Origin: Epiperipatus broadwayi
Taxonomy: Eukaryota > Onychophora > Udeonychophora > Euonychophora > Peripatidae
Reading direction: 5' to 3'
Assembly: GCA_028023455.1 (NCBI GenBank)
Contig: JAQFVV010012476.1
Location: 4,419,055 to 4,483,054, forward strand
DNA length: 64,000 nucleotides
Made by a program: the position numbers and the translations under genes
Notes under the pieces: generated by a model
Seen by the model: the letters and a program-made list of their open reading frames with translations, nothing else
What the model was told of the DNA's origin: nothing
Database searches by the model: none
In this document: in pieces, positions 48,350-60,129 of the stretch
Layout: each line of letters begins with the position of its first letter
Numbering within the stretch: the first letter of the stretch is position 1

Positions 48350-49480
48350 GTTATCTGTAAATCAGAGAATAAATTATCAAGATATTTTTATTTTCTAAAT
48401 GCCTTTAACACTCTTAAGTTTTAATTGTAAATTGCATTTTAGCATTGGTCAAACTCATACCTTGATGCATATAAAAAAAATTCAACTGTTAGTAAAAAAA
48501 AGAAAGTCAATAAAATTCCATACAAAAAATAATGAGTTTGAATTATTCATTCTTCTTTCTTTATGTTAATCAGACTGTGATTAGTTTAAATATAAATAAT
48601 ACATTATCAATATATGTTTGCCTTTCAAATATTTTAACATTTTAAAGTTTTAATTATAAGCATTGTGTGAACTTTTTATAGTCAACCAATAATGCATTGG
48701 TCAAACTTATTCCTTGATGTATATAAAAACAATTCAATTTTTGGTAAAAAAAACATTGAAAGTCAACAGAAATTTCATACAATAAAAAAAAAGTTTGAAT
48801 AGTTCTTTTTTTTATGTTTAGCAAAATAGCTTATATACACTAATTTACATATTGTTCTTACTACACTATTGGTGGTGCAACATGTTAGGTTAATTTTGTG
48901 AGGTTGAATATGTACATATTTTAGTGTTTTTAAATTGAATGTTAATTAAAGTTGAAAGTTTTAGTGAATTTTTCTATGGAAGTGCTCTTTTCATTCAATA
49001 CATGGATGATTTGTCCCTGATATATATATATATATATATATATAGTGAAAAAATTGACACATATATATGAATGCATTAATACTTGTATATTTTGCTTTTT
49101 ACTAAAGTGAGCATTGTATGCAGAGGCATTTTAAAGCTAAATCCAATTTAACTGTAGAATGTCATTCAGTTTTTCATTTACGATGTAAAAATTGAAAATC
49201 AACAGGAATTCCATACAAAAAATAATAAAGGTGAGCACAGCTGCCTTACAAGCAGTTGTCCTGGGTTAGCAGGTTTGCTTCCTGGCCAATACTATGACAC
49301 ATGAAAAATAATGAGTTTCAATTGTTTAGTATTCTTTCGTATGTTTGACAAAACAGCTTAGAGATTTTTTAGGTTTGTATGTGTAACTTGTTGGATTGAT
49401 TTTGTGAGGTTGAATGTGTACATATTTTAGTGAATTTTAGTTAAAGCTAGTGAGCACTCATTCCATTCAATAGATGAAGC
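48350..49480 (+). repeat. Diverged tandem repeats, about 260-bp units
   Basis: Units share 'gcattggtcaaactcataccttgatgcatataaa', 'gaaagtcaa.a..aattccatacaaaaaataatgagtttgaatt' and 'gttttaattataa' blocks, near 48420-48600, 48640-48830 and 49190-49340 (the last partial). The third is split by a SINE at 49228-49309. Confidence 0.65.
49228..49309 (+). mobile_element. tRNA-derived SINE, second (decayed) copy
   Basis: Matches 2051-2122: CACAGCTGCC.TA.AAGCAGTTGTCC..GGTTAGC.GGTTTGCTTCC, then TATGACACATGAAAA. The left part of the tRNA-like head is missing. AAAAATAAT flanks both ends, and the tandem host repeat nearby shows the empty site (ATACAAAAAATAATGAGTTTG). CpG sites of copy 1 are TpG/CpA here. 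Confidence 0.75.
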
Positions 49481-49789
49481 CTTTGTCGCCAATACATATA
49501 TATACCTTAAACACATAAACACACATTAATTTACTCCAAATTTATGTTGCATCTACATCATTAATTATTATTATTATATGTCTAATCAATATGGCTTTAA
49601 TATATATTAATTATGTTTTATCAATTAATACTTTCAAGCATTTAAAAACTGGAAAATATAATCAACTTACAAAAAAACTGATAATCTTATATTATTTCTT
49701 TATTTTTTTATCAATATAAATATTATTATATAAAACTTAAATTTAAAATTATTATCATTAAACTTAATTAAACATTAAAAATTATTATA

Positions 49790-50365
49790 AACTATTTTTT
49801 TTATTTTATTATTATTATTTAACTAATCGCAATATTCACTTTATCCTTATTATTCAGCTTTTACAACTATCACTAATTTGAATTTAAATTTTCTTGTTTA
49901 ATATTATGCAATAGCTCTCTGCCTTAACATTTTATATAACTAATTTTCATCTTCCCTAAATTTATTATATGAAATTATTATTCCAATCCTAATTAAATCA
50001 AAAGTATTTTATCCCAAACTCTTTATTTAATATGTGTTTAATATTATTGATGATGATAGCTTCTTTGATTTTAATTTCTTTTAAAGTAAATCAAAAATTC
50101 AATATGCAAATGATGAAAGAGAGAATAATCAATGAAGCTATTCTTATAAATAAATTAAACCAATATTAAATAGAGATTTGGGGATAAAAACTCTCTTGAT
50201 TTAATTGGGATTAGAAAAATAATTTCAAATAATACATTTAAGAGAGATGGAGATCAGTTATTTAAAAAGTTAAAAGAGGGAGCTATTGCATAACATTAAA
50301 AGAATCAAATTTAAATTCAAATTAGCAACAGTTGTAAAAGAAAAGGGCGATATTGTGATTGGTTA

Positions 50366-50370
<5 letters not shown>
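49790..50370. pseudogene. Third PLE remnant pair: C-terminal tails head-to-head
   Basis: The left half, minus strand, near 50095-50010, reads IKIKEAIIINNIKHILNKEFG, and the right half, plus strand, near 50120-50190, reads RIINEAILINK. Both are like the last residues of the PLE GIY-YIG proteins here (KIKEAIFINRNK). Their 3' UTRs extend outward as inverted repeats of about 270 bp. Only about 30 codons survive on each side. Confidence 0.6.

Positions 50371-50402
<32 letters not shown>
50371..50402. repeat. (AAT)n microsatellite
   Basis: Short AAT array between the PLE remnant and a family D copy. Confidence 0.9.
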
Positions 50403-50403
<1 letters not shown>

Positions 50404-51045
50404 ATAGATGGATTTGAAATCAGGATTTTTCAGTTTTTTCATCATCTAATCTATCCCAGGCAACCAATATACATGGCAACACACATGCAAAAAAGATACA
50501 TGATTCCCATTATATGTATTTTGAGCAGATACAGTACTCATCAGTTGGGTCAGATCATAATATTCCCACATATATACAATCAATGTTTGATCTTATATTA
50601 AGTTAGCAATTTTTCAAACTTTAATGGACACTTCAATCTTCTCATGATTTCAACTATTCAATCATCCATTTCATTGAAAAATTAATACAAAATGCTCAAA
50701 TTGCTTGTTCGATTTGATATTATAGTCATACTTATGTAGACATTACATCAATCTAACTTTTTATATTATCAAATCTTACATAACTATATATATATATATA
50801 TATATTAATAAAAAAGAGATGGGATGAACCTATGGTAATATATAATTTATTTCCCATTCAATAAGTAATTCTAAGGTAATATGTAAATTGCTTACACTGA
50901 ATGTTTTATATTTGTAAATAGATAGATTTAAACACAAGAATTTTTTAGACTATTTATCTTCCACTTTGTCTTGAGCATATGATACACATGACCACATACA
51001 TGTGAAAATGATATACGTCCCCGATATACTTATTTCATGAACATC
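50403..51045 (-). repeat. Two family D hammerhead-type repeats
   Basis: Copies at about 50403-50590 and 50880-51045, both with ribozyme sense on the minus strand. The first keeps CUGAUGA, but the GAAA block reads CAAAA. The second keeps CAUGAAAUAAGUAUAUCGGGG (helix III AUA-AG-UAU), but its CUGANGA side is missing. A (TA)n run lies at 50784-50804. Confidence 0.6.
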
Positions 51046-51594
51046 AAAAGGTAACGTTTATCTGCTCTGTTGTTTATTAAAAAAAAATTCCTTGAAATAT
51101 TTGATTTAACATATATATAATTAGAAAGAGTTTGAACACAAACTTTCAAGCTCTCTTCAGAAATCCACTCCATCTTATATAACCAATACACATAACCATG
51201 TACACTACTGTCTACTTTTAAATAAATAAATTGAATATTGATGTCTACATTTATAAGAGTATTTATTTCTCTCTTTCAATTTGCTGTCTACATTCATAAA
51301 AATAATACTAAATTACATACTTTTTGTTTTTCTTTCAAAATGAACAAAAAATAGGGCCGAACATAAATGTCAAGTTTTATAAAAACAATATTGAAACATA
51401 AATTGTGAAAAAGTTGTGAATTTGATAAATAAATTGTAGAATATAGAGTTGAGGTTTAAGTAAACAACAATAAAAAATGATGAGTTTAATATAGTACAAG
51501 GATTCTTTTAAAAAAAAAGTTAAAACTTAAGAAACATAAGGGCAAATGGAATATTATTTGTTTACTAGTGATAAGTCATGTGAATATCAAAAAG

Positions 51595-52010
51595 AGTAGC
51601 AAACTCTCCATACAGTAGCGCCATCCTGGGTAAGCCTTAGTAATCAATGGATGAAAAAGGCTTGTACATAAAATCCCTATCTAGTGCTTCATTATCCAAT
51701 ATCCCTAGACTAGTTTCTAGGTTATAGCTTTAATCAATGATGCATTTGGATCTGAAAGCATTGCATATAGATCTTAGGATCCAATGCAATCCTCCAGAAC
51801 ACCTCCTTTTTAAATTTGAGTCCAAAATAAATTATATGTTTTCAATCTCAGCTAATTTATTTGTATAATCATATAGATCTGAACCTAGATCAATATCTAT
51901 ACATTTTGATGTCTTTGGTTTTCTAAAAACCAAAGTCACTAATATCATATGAGTAGGATTAGTATAAAACCACCAAAACATGACATGGTTATCATCTCCT
52001 ATGCTTACAC
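51595..52010 (-). mobile_element. Family A unit, decayed
   Basis: About 420 bp collinear with unit 44088-44551: CAAACTCTCCATACAGTAG at the left, then the decayed ribozyme at 51695-51755, GATCTTAGGATCCAATGCAA, and a family tail near 51975-52010. The ribozyme retains GAAAC-UA-GUC but the core reads UUGAUUA (C3 and G8 changed), so it is inactive. Confidence 0.75.
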
Positions 52011-52274
52011 ATGTATGTGTTAGTGTAAATATCCGGAAGAAGGTCTAGAAAGAGGTAAAGTTTATTGCCATTCTGTCATGATATTTTGACCACTGTTGTC
52101 TACTTTTTAAAAAATTGAACATTGATATCTATTTTCACTTTTTCAATTTGATTTCTACTTTCATAAAAATATTTCTAATTGTTTTTCCCCCCAAAATGGA
52201 CAAAAAATAAGGTCAATGTAAATTTCAAGTGTTATAAAAATAATGCTAAAGCCCAAAATATAAAAGTATTGTAA

Positions 52275-52545
52275 TTAACCTATTCATTCGGTATACTGAA
52301 TGTGTATTATAGTAATTAGGGAGATTTGAACTTAGGATATTCCATCAATATTTATCCTCCATTTCATCTCAAACAACTGATACACATGACCACATACATG
52401 TGAAAAAGATAATTGATCCCAATATATATATATTTGTGCAGAACCACATGAATGGTGATGTATATCGGTTGTTTGAGATAGAGTGGAGAATGAATATAGA
52501 CTGAAAGTACTAAGTTCAAATCCTTCTAGTTAAGACAGTTGTGCA
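52275..52545. mobile_element. Family D inverted pair, 3' ends outward
   Basis: The left copy (52275-52440) has minus sense and the right copy (about 52440-52545) plus sense. They are joined near the GCAGAACCACATGAATGG segment, which is where the ribozyme would be. Neither keeps a full core. Confidence 0.55.
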
Positions 52546-52549
52546 ATTC

Positions 52550-54830
52550 AATGAATAAGTTGTAGAATGGGTTTTAAGTATACAATATAGATATTAAAAT
52601 AGGAGATCAAACCTATACACCAAATATTTTTATGGATGAATGGTTTTGTCTTATTGGAAGTGACTTGATTATTTTTTTCCATTTTCTGTTTTATTCTATT
52701 ACTCATTAATTTAGTCTCTTAGTATTGATTATAGAGTTATTCACTTGCAGAGAACTGATCATGTGATTTACTTTAAATTTTATTGTGTGTTAATACATTT
52801 TGGACCAGAATATTGCATGTGCAAATATCATATATCGGCTATTAAAAATAAAACATTAAGACCCTTTATTCTCCTATCGTGCCACATTCCTATTCTTATC
52901 ATTACTCACACAAACAATAATCATCCTCGATGTTAGCATTTTTCCCAAATAAGAATCACCACCAGCATTCTTTTACATTAGATGCTACCTGATCTTTATC
53001 CCACAGCACACAACTATAAAACACTCTTCTTAAAGAAAGTAGATACAATTAAAATAAAAAACCAAACCAATATACTAATGGTTATTTTTTTGGTGTTTCC
53101 TGAAGTTTAGTTACATTCTCACAGCATCATGCCTATTTTTTCTATTCCTTATTAATACATACTGTAAATATTGATTAATCTTACAAATATAATCAATGTT
53201 TGGGAAAACTACGATGGTATTATTGTTATGTAGTATAGCGTATTATTTACAAAACATCTTTAAATGAAGCCCTTTTAATAATACCTTTGTGTTAAGTCGA
53301 TAGGGTGTCCACTTCCTATTTCCATTCCCTAGCTAAAATGGAAGCACTATATATAGTTAATTAAATTGCAATGGTTGTTTTTACTCTCATATTTAGAGTT
53401 ACTTCAAAACTAAAATATTGATACGAAAATAAAATATAGCTAATAAATAATATTATTTTTATTTTAAAAATTAGAATAAATGTTTCCAGGTATAGAAATC
53501 TGGTAAATAAAGAGTTAAAGTTCCCCTCATTTAAATTGCTAGCTATTGATCTAAGAGGGCAGTCAATAGAAATGCATTAGCACCATACATAAACGCATGA
53601 CTTTACGATCTACTGAAGAACTCAGTGCGTCCAAGGAACAAACTTACACTCTTATGAACATTTTCCTTTTCTTAAGACGTAGCAAAGAAATCAATAAGGT
53701 TTCTTAAGTCCACCTGTTTCTTCCTGCATTCGTTTTCTTCGCTTTTCTAAGAAATAAAAAGGGGAGGGGGGAGGGGGTAATATGAGAAGATAGAAAACTT
53801 TAAAAACATGGTTCCAAATTGTATAGTAATCTGATAGCATTGAGTAGGGAAATTTTAAATAAGATGTATAAAAGAGGTTTAGAGTCGCAATATCTTTAAG
53901 TTTGCGAGGAGTAGGAAACAGAAAAGAAATTCAGTTTATGAATAAATAATAAATAGAACTCGATATTTTAGTATTAACAAAAAAACACGAGGAAATAAAT
54001 CTTTTTAAGTATTTAAAGAAAGGCGCAAACATGTATATGTTATTTACTAGAATTTCTGCAGGTCAACTATCAAGGCAACAAGGTTCGAGCATTGTACAAA
54101 CGAAAAATAATTGATCTGCTCTGGCCGTCGCATATCATTATTTAAAAACTTCCCACAGCAATTTAGGATTTATAATTCTAAAGAGAAAGTTTGTTAAAAT
54201 GGTGGCAAACACAGACAATGTGTAAAGTTTTTATATTTTTAGCACAGTTTCGCACGTGCTTCCAGTGCTTTAAACATATTCAAAATTAAGGTATTTCATG
54301 TCTGTAATATGACTTTTGCAATTAATTTGGCTTGTATATAAAACAGTTATTTTAAGTAATTTGCTTGTAACAAATTCTTTATTGGTAAAGAATGTGGTCA
54401 CATAATTTACATTAACTTAGGTGTATAGTACCTATTACATTTACATATTAATTTAGTTGGTGTTAAAAGAATTAATAGTGTATGTATATACTTTTGATAA
54501 TTATATCGGATTTAAAGAGAATTATATGCTAGCAGTGAAAAATTAATTAGGATATTATGAGCTATACTGTTAAATATAAACTGGATTAATGGGTTAGAGT
54601 TCTATTGGATGGATGAATTATTATATATGAATTTAAAAATGAGAAAACTATATGGTTAATGAAAGATATTTGGTATTAAAGCAAAGATCATATCATAATT
54701 TTTAATGACAAATGGTTACAGTGGAACAGACAAGATTATTAAGCATACATTTCTGGAGGTGTGAGGGTTTGATTTCTAATTTTTATTTTATTTTCAGAAA
54801 TATTACCAAATTCATCACATTTTTTATGTC
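52550..54830. other. Repeat-poor stretch with a CpG-richer centre
   Basis: No gene is recognised. CpG dinucleotides are relatively frequent from about 53290 to 54260 (AGTCGATAGG, GTGCGTCC, TTTGCGAGG, GGCCGTCGCATATC, TTTCGCACGTGC), unlike most of the window. A G-rich run GGGGAGGGGGGAGGGGG lies at 53761-53777. A promoter or short exon could lie here, but no frame supports it. Confidence 0.4.
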
Positions 54831-54834
54831 ACTG

Positions 54835-55145
54835 TAATAACTTATATAAATTCAATTTATCCACACTATCTTAAACATTTTTTAGCAAAAAAATTTTTAT
54901 TATATAGATAGGTATGTGCAATCTCATATTTCGACTGTCCTGCAGTCTTCATCAGAGTTATGATATAATGAACAAAATAAAATACATAATTATGGTATTA
55001 CATATTTTATTTTATTCATTATATCATAGCTCTGACGAAGACTGCAAGACAGTCAAATTGTGTATGCATATATGTACAATAAAAGGTTTTTTGCTAAACA
55101 GTATTCAAAATAGAAAGGATAAATTGCATTTATTTACTTTGTTGT
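54835..55145. mobile_element. Family P inverted pair with hammerhead motifs
   Basis: Arms match around a centre near 54995. The left ribozyme (54955-54931, minus) reads CUGAUGA-A-GACUG-CAGGA-CAGUC-GAAA. The right (55032-55060, plus) reads CUGACGA-A-GACUG-CAAGA-CAGUC but has lost G12. Both continue outward with the same 3' sequence (AATAAAA, TTTTTTGCTAAA, GGATAAATTG), so the 3' ends point out. It is the same family as the repeat nested at 35148-35330. Confidence 0.65.
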
Positions 55146-55260
55146 AGAAACATAATAATGCATACGCATAACTTCTTTAATATCTATAAATGAAAATGAA
55201 AATAACTACCTCCCACTGAAACATGTGACATCAAAAGCAATGGAAGCCAGAGTAATACCA

Positions 55261-55362
55261 CTCTGTCTTAAGCTCTGTTATTATATAAGTTTAGTTTTTG
55301 ACATTTTACCACTCTGTCTTAAGCTCTGTTATTATATAAGTTTAGTTTTTGACATTTTAAAA
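55261..55362 (+). repeat. Perfect 51-bp tandem duplication
   Basis: The segment starting CTCTGTCTTAAGCTCTG recurs 51 bp later (55261 and 55312) without visible differences, so the duplication is recent, or possibly an assembly artefact. Confidence 0.9.
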
Positions 55363-55364
55363 TT

Positions 55365-56930
55365 ATAGAATGAATTTTGTCTATTGTTTTAATTTATGTA
55401 TAGACTACATAATCTGATGTCACCATAGCAGTTATTTTGAGGTTGGGTTGAAACAGAAATAGCATATGGGGAACCAAAGAGTGAATAGAATAGAAATATT
55501 TGTTCTTATGCTTGGGACGTGGCATCTCTCTTTGATGTTAATGAGTATTGTAAATGAGACTGAAATGTAAAGAGAGTTTGATAAATTTGAAGTCATGAGC
55601 ACTTAAAGAGAGAATGTTTGATAATTTCTTTAGTTTTGTGGTAGAATGAACATATTGAGTCTATATTGGCAGATACATTTTTTTTTAGCTAAGAAGTTAC
55701 AGGTTGATAGTGCTTCCAAATTAATCATGACAAGAAAACAAGATATTTGGATTCTAAGTACCAGCATTTAAATTTTAGTACAATCTAATTTATTGTATGC
55801 AAATGAGTTATGGAACTTATGTCAATAGAAGGATATAATTTAAAGGTTGTCATAAAAATTTAAGAATAAAATAGCAAGATCATAAAAATTAATCAGTAAG
55901 TTTTAGATTTGGTGAATGTTGTATTTTAACCCTTTCATCTCTTCCTAGTGAATTATTTTGTTTTTTGACCAATTTGCCCCCTGGTGAATTTTTTCATAAG
56001 TATTATATGTTAAAATGTGTGTAAAATGGTATATTTTATTATATTTTTTGCTGAAAATTTTGTGCTAAAAAGTGGGAAATTCAAAATTCCCACTCTTACA
56101 ATAGACATAAGCACCACCCTGAAATGTTCAGCCATTATTTGTTGCCGAGGCTATAAAACATTCAATGTTTTATGACATTGTAGTTTCCAATGATGCAAAA
56201 ATGTGTTTATATGCAAATTTATTACTGTTTTAGATTTTTCTTAAAAATAATTTACACTATATTTATTGGATATCAAGAAATATAAATTATTAATAACTTA
56301 TTTTGACTTGAAATACTTTATTTTCAAAAATATAACATTATATTAGCAGCTAACACAAATATGGCCTGAAGCAATTTACAAGATTAGTTTCTCATAAATA
56401 ATCTACTTTATATTTACAAGTAAGAAAATATCACAATTTTGCAATAAATATTTAAAAAATGTAAAATTTTAAAGCATAATTCATTAGATATAAGAGAAAT
56501 AAATGATTATTTGTTTTTATGTTTAACAATAATAAGAATTAAATAAATATTTTGTTGATTTTATAAACTGAAAATAATCTTTCTCGAAATGATGATGAGT
56601 AAAGTCTTTGTTTTGATTGTGATCTCATTTTTTTAATATTTACAAAAACAAAATATGAACATTTAAAATTTATTTCAGTAGTAAACAAAAATATCTACCA
56701 AATAAAGTCAAATTTATTATTTTCTGATAAGTAATAATCATTTTATCATATATTTTACTTTGATGTGTGAGACAAAAAAAATGGCAGAAAATGCTGAAAT
56801 GTGTGAAAGTTTTGCTGCATTGTGGGAGTGTTAAAATCCATTCTTGTAAAACACCTTCTTTGCTGAACTGTGTAATTTAGTCCAGTGGTTAACATTTTAT
56901 ATTCTGGAACATAAGGTCTGTAAATAGTGC
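55365..56930. other. Spacer, nothing recognised
   Basis: AT-rich. No repeat family, exon or RNA could be supported. Confidence 0.45.
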
Positions 56931-56934
56931 TAAC

Positions 56935-57470
56935 TTCTTATGAATTTCAAGAACTAAATAGAAATAACCTTATCCTTTAATATTACCAAGAAATTATCAA
57001 TTACTATTAGTTGACAATGTCTGTAAACCAGTTTTTTATTAAACATATAATAGCTCTTTTGCTTGAGTTTTTTGTTGCAGTAAAAAGAGTCCTCTTTTAC
57101 TTCAAAACTAAGTTTTTATATAAATCTAAACTCAGTCATTTTTATAGGTGAAACAATGTGAAAAAATAGCATTTTTCTTGACATTCTGAAAATAATATTT
57201 AAACTTCTCCAGAGAATTGTTTATGTTGAATTAAATATTTCTAAATTTAAATCCATATACAAACTTGGGTTTGAAGTAAAATAGAATCCCTTTTACTTCA
57301 ACAAAAAACTCAAACAAAAGAGCTGTTATAGGTTTAATAAAAAAAATTAGTGCACTCTCAGATTAATTGATAATTTCTTGGTAATATCAAATGTCAAAGG
57401 TTATTTCTATTTACATAGATATTATCTCCTCATTTTGATTCTTTATTATAATAACAACCCATGAAAATAT
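56935..57470. repeat. Family B repeat and inverted partial copy
   Basis: 56935-57245 is a direct family B copy. 57262-57470 is the reverse complement of its first part (starting near the GTAAAAGGAGTCC block), so the two form an inverted pair with the same ends outward. Confidence 0.7.
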
Positions 57471-57479
57471 TTAATTCAA

Positions 57480-58335
57480 CATATATATATATATTTAATT
57501 CATTATATATATATATATCAAAAAGTAAGCTTATACACCAACAGATCTCAAAGATATAATGCTATTCTATCTTTTCAATGGTTTTTGATGATCCATAAAT
57601 CTTGACACTACATCATTTAGCGGGAGGTCATTATTTCTGCTTTGCAAGTACATGAATATATAAATTTCCTCTTCACTTTTTTTATAATTTAACAAGTCTG
57701 ATCATACATTGTTTAATATATAAATAATTCATCCAATTTATTTCCAATGCTTAATTTATTTCTTAGAATTTTTAAAAATAAAATTCAGTTTGTTCATATA
57801 TATTAAATGACATATATCAATGAAACTAGTTGTCCCATCTAAAAATGTGATTGGTGGATGTACCAATGAATGGATGTTAAATTGGAAAACAACAAGAGAA
57901 AAAATAAAAAATTTGAAGAGATTGCCCATATGACAATAGCATAAACCTCCACACATTAAACTTATCTTTAAGAGAAAATAGACAAATCAGGAAGACTTCC
58001 TATAGGTAAGTATATAAAATTTGTACTGAGTATTGCCTTTAATAGATTACCATACTTGGTTAGAGCATCATCTTCAATTCAATATTGACAAATGTAAAGG
58101 TTGTAGCTTCAATTTCCATTCTAATACTGCCACTGAAAAACAGGGAAGAATAATATCACTTGACAATGTATTAAATTTTAACCTGTAGCTGAATGCAATT
58201 GGAATAGTATAAATAAAGTTTGAATTTTTCTAAAAACATTTAACTGTTTTAAATTAAAGAATTTGTTTAACATATAATTACAAAGAAATCAAGTCATATG
58301 TCACGTGACCTAATTTAACAAGCTTGTATTACAAA
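57480..58335. other. Spacer; one CACGTG palindrome
   Basis: No gene is recognised. GTCACGTGAC at 58300-58309 is the same E-box palindrome as at 41547-41556. An isolated site without other support. Confidence 0.4.
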
Positions 58336-58379
58336 TATTATATATAGAGCTCACAAATAATCTCTTAACAAGCTTTGCA

Positions 58380-58442
58380 GAATATTCCCAACCCCAGATG
58401 AGTTTCTGCTACTGGTTTCCTCAGGGAGGTGCTAGAATATTC
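58380..58442 (-). ncRNA. Hammerhead ribozyme candidate, family C (left arm)
   Basis: Minus strand: GAAUAUUC (outer helix I), loop, ACCUCC, core CUGAGGA (position 7 is free, so the core is consensus), short stem II around CAGUA, GAAAC, UCAU, C17, UGGGGU returning to helix I, and a closing GAAUAUUC. Helix I is strong. Stem II (about 2 bp) and helix III (A-U plus a C/A mismatch) are minimal. Confidence 0.6.
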
Positions 58443-58839
58443 AAGCATTAGATTTAAAAATATCGGGACAAGCCCAGCACTTTATCTAATGGATAACTGT
58501 TAAGTAGAAAATCTGAAATTTTCAGGCATTCATATGTCTTCCAATTCAGCTTTCTAACTTAAATAGGCATATGGATCTGAACCAAGTTAAATACACCATA
58601 TATTAATATATTGATAAAGTTATTAATATATGGTGTATGTGAACTTTGTTCATTCCCCTAAAAATTTAAATTAGATAGCTGGTTTGGAAAATTATTTATA
58701 TATGGTGTATCTGAACTTGGTTCAGTCCCATATGGCTATTGGAAGACATATGAATGGCTGAAAATTTCAGATTTTCTACTTAATAGTTAACCATTAAATA
58801 AAGTGCTGGGTTTGTCCTGGTATTTTTAGTCTTGTGCTT

Positions 58840-58902
58840 GAATATTCTAGCACCTCACTGAGGAAGCCAGTAACAGAAACTCATCTGGAGTTGGGGATAT
58901 TC
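58840..58902 (+). ncRNA. Hammerhead ribozyme candidate, family C (right arm)
   Basis: Plus-strand counterpart of 58380-58442. It has CUGAGGA at 58858-58864, GAAAC at 58875-58879 and UCAUCUGGAG. Inner helix I keeps A-U and C-G next to the core (CUCA with UGGAG), better than the left arm. Confidence 0.6.
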
Positions 58903-59103
58903 TGCAAAGCTTTTTGAAAGTTTATTTGTGAACTCTATATATAACATATAATTACAGTTAAAATGCTACTATCACAAATTTTCACCTAAACAGTATATTT
59001 GTAGGAACTTAAAAAAAGAAAATCCATCATTTAAACCCAAAAAATATTAGGGAACTCCCCTTTGACTCATCATCTAATGCCTTGTTTGATTATTTTAAAA
59101 CGT

Positions 59104-59262
59104 GCTGTTAGGTGAGCAGGAACGTGATAGGAATTTTATGCCCAATCCTTCCTGCATCCATTGATTATGAAAGCTTGCACTTGGTGGCACTACTGTATGG
59201 AGAGTATGGCATTCTTATTAACAGAATGTGTAAGCATATAAAATGGTGATCATGTGATGTTT
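59104..59262 (+). mobile_element. Family A partial copy (plus sense)
   Basis: It begins just downstream of the predicted cleavage site (GGTGAGCAGGAACGTGATAGG), runs through CATCCATTGATTATGAAAGC and GGCACTACTGTATGGAGAG, and ends with the tail GGTGATCATGTGATGTT. No ribozyme core is included. Confidence 0.7.
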
Positions 59263-59646
59263 TGATGATTTTGCACTTTAAAACCTCTGAGATTTGAAAA
59301 TCATAATTTGTTTTGTTTACACAAGGATGTAAATATATATATATATAAGATTATTCACACACATGCTACATTTGCACATTAATCCTGAATTTAACTAAAA
59401 TGTGACTTATATTTCACTTAAAACTATCAATCATATGAGAAGAAAGCCCTAAGTGTTTTCTTAGTGTTGAATTAAAAAAAAGGCATTAACCTCATTACTG
59501 TTGGTTTATTTAAGACAATAGTGTAGTAGTGAGAGCTACAATAGCAAGAAGAGAAGAAGACCACAGTAGGAATTAGTTTTATTGGATTCCTATTAGGCTT
59601 CAATGAAGTGTCAAAAAAATTCCTTTCAGACAACTAATTTTTAAAT

Positions 59647-60090
59647 AGGAGCAAATTCTCCATACATTACTGCCACCACCAAAACACCACCTGACCATTA
59701 TTTCCTATAGTTATACAAGCTGTTAAAACAGTAGCAAACTTTCCAGACAGTAGTGCCATCCAGTGCAATCCTTCATAATCAATAAATACTAGATGGTCTG
59801 CACATAAAATATCTATTTAGTGCCTTCTCATTCAATAACTCAGACCAGTTTCAAGCTTATGGCTTTCATCAGTGAGCATCTGAAAACCAGTCACCTAGAT
59901 TTTAAGATCTAATGCAATCTTCTTTAATTAGCTACGAAGCTATGAGCCCACAATGAAAACATATTAATGTTTTCAATCCAAGCTAATTCACTTACATAGT
60001 CATACAGATCTGAACCTAATTCAGCATCTATACATTTTGGCATTTTTGATTTTTTAATAACCACAGTCGCCATTATCTTATGGACAGTAT
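59647..60090 (-). mobile_element. Family A tandem copy with a hammerhead
   Basis: An internally deleted first unit (59647-59733) is followed in the same orientation by a second unit (CAAACTTTCCAGACAGTAGTGCC at 59744), which holds the ribozyme at 59836-59877. This is a head-to-tail arrangement like that of the 464-bp unit at 44088. Confidence 0.7.
59836..59877 (-). ncRNA. Hammerhead ribozyme candidate, family A (second copy)
   Basis: Minus strand: CUCA, core CUGAUGA (59872-59866), stem II AAGC-CAUAA-GCUU (4 perfect pairs), GAAA, helix III AC-UG-GU, C17, UGAG pairing with CUCA. Relative to 44205-44264, stem II changes G-C to A-U, the A-A opposition becomes A-U, and a helix I G-U becomes A-U. 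All three keep or improve pairing. The outer helix I is lost. Confidence 0.72.
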
Positions 60091-60129
60091 TTGGTAGAAG
60101 ATCAAAGATTACCAAAATTAATGTTTTCA

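Larger units (their letters stand above)
58339..58945. mobile_element. Family C foldback with a hammerhead in each arm
   Basis: The left arm (58339-58620) and right arm (about 58680-58945) are complementary over nearly their whole length. Between them lies a short extra partial copy of the inner segment (TATGGTGTATGTGAAC). Ribozyme sense is minus on the left and plus on the right, so 3' ends are outward. The outer ends read TATATATAGAGCTCACAAAT and its complement. No coding sequence. Confidence 0.8.
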
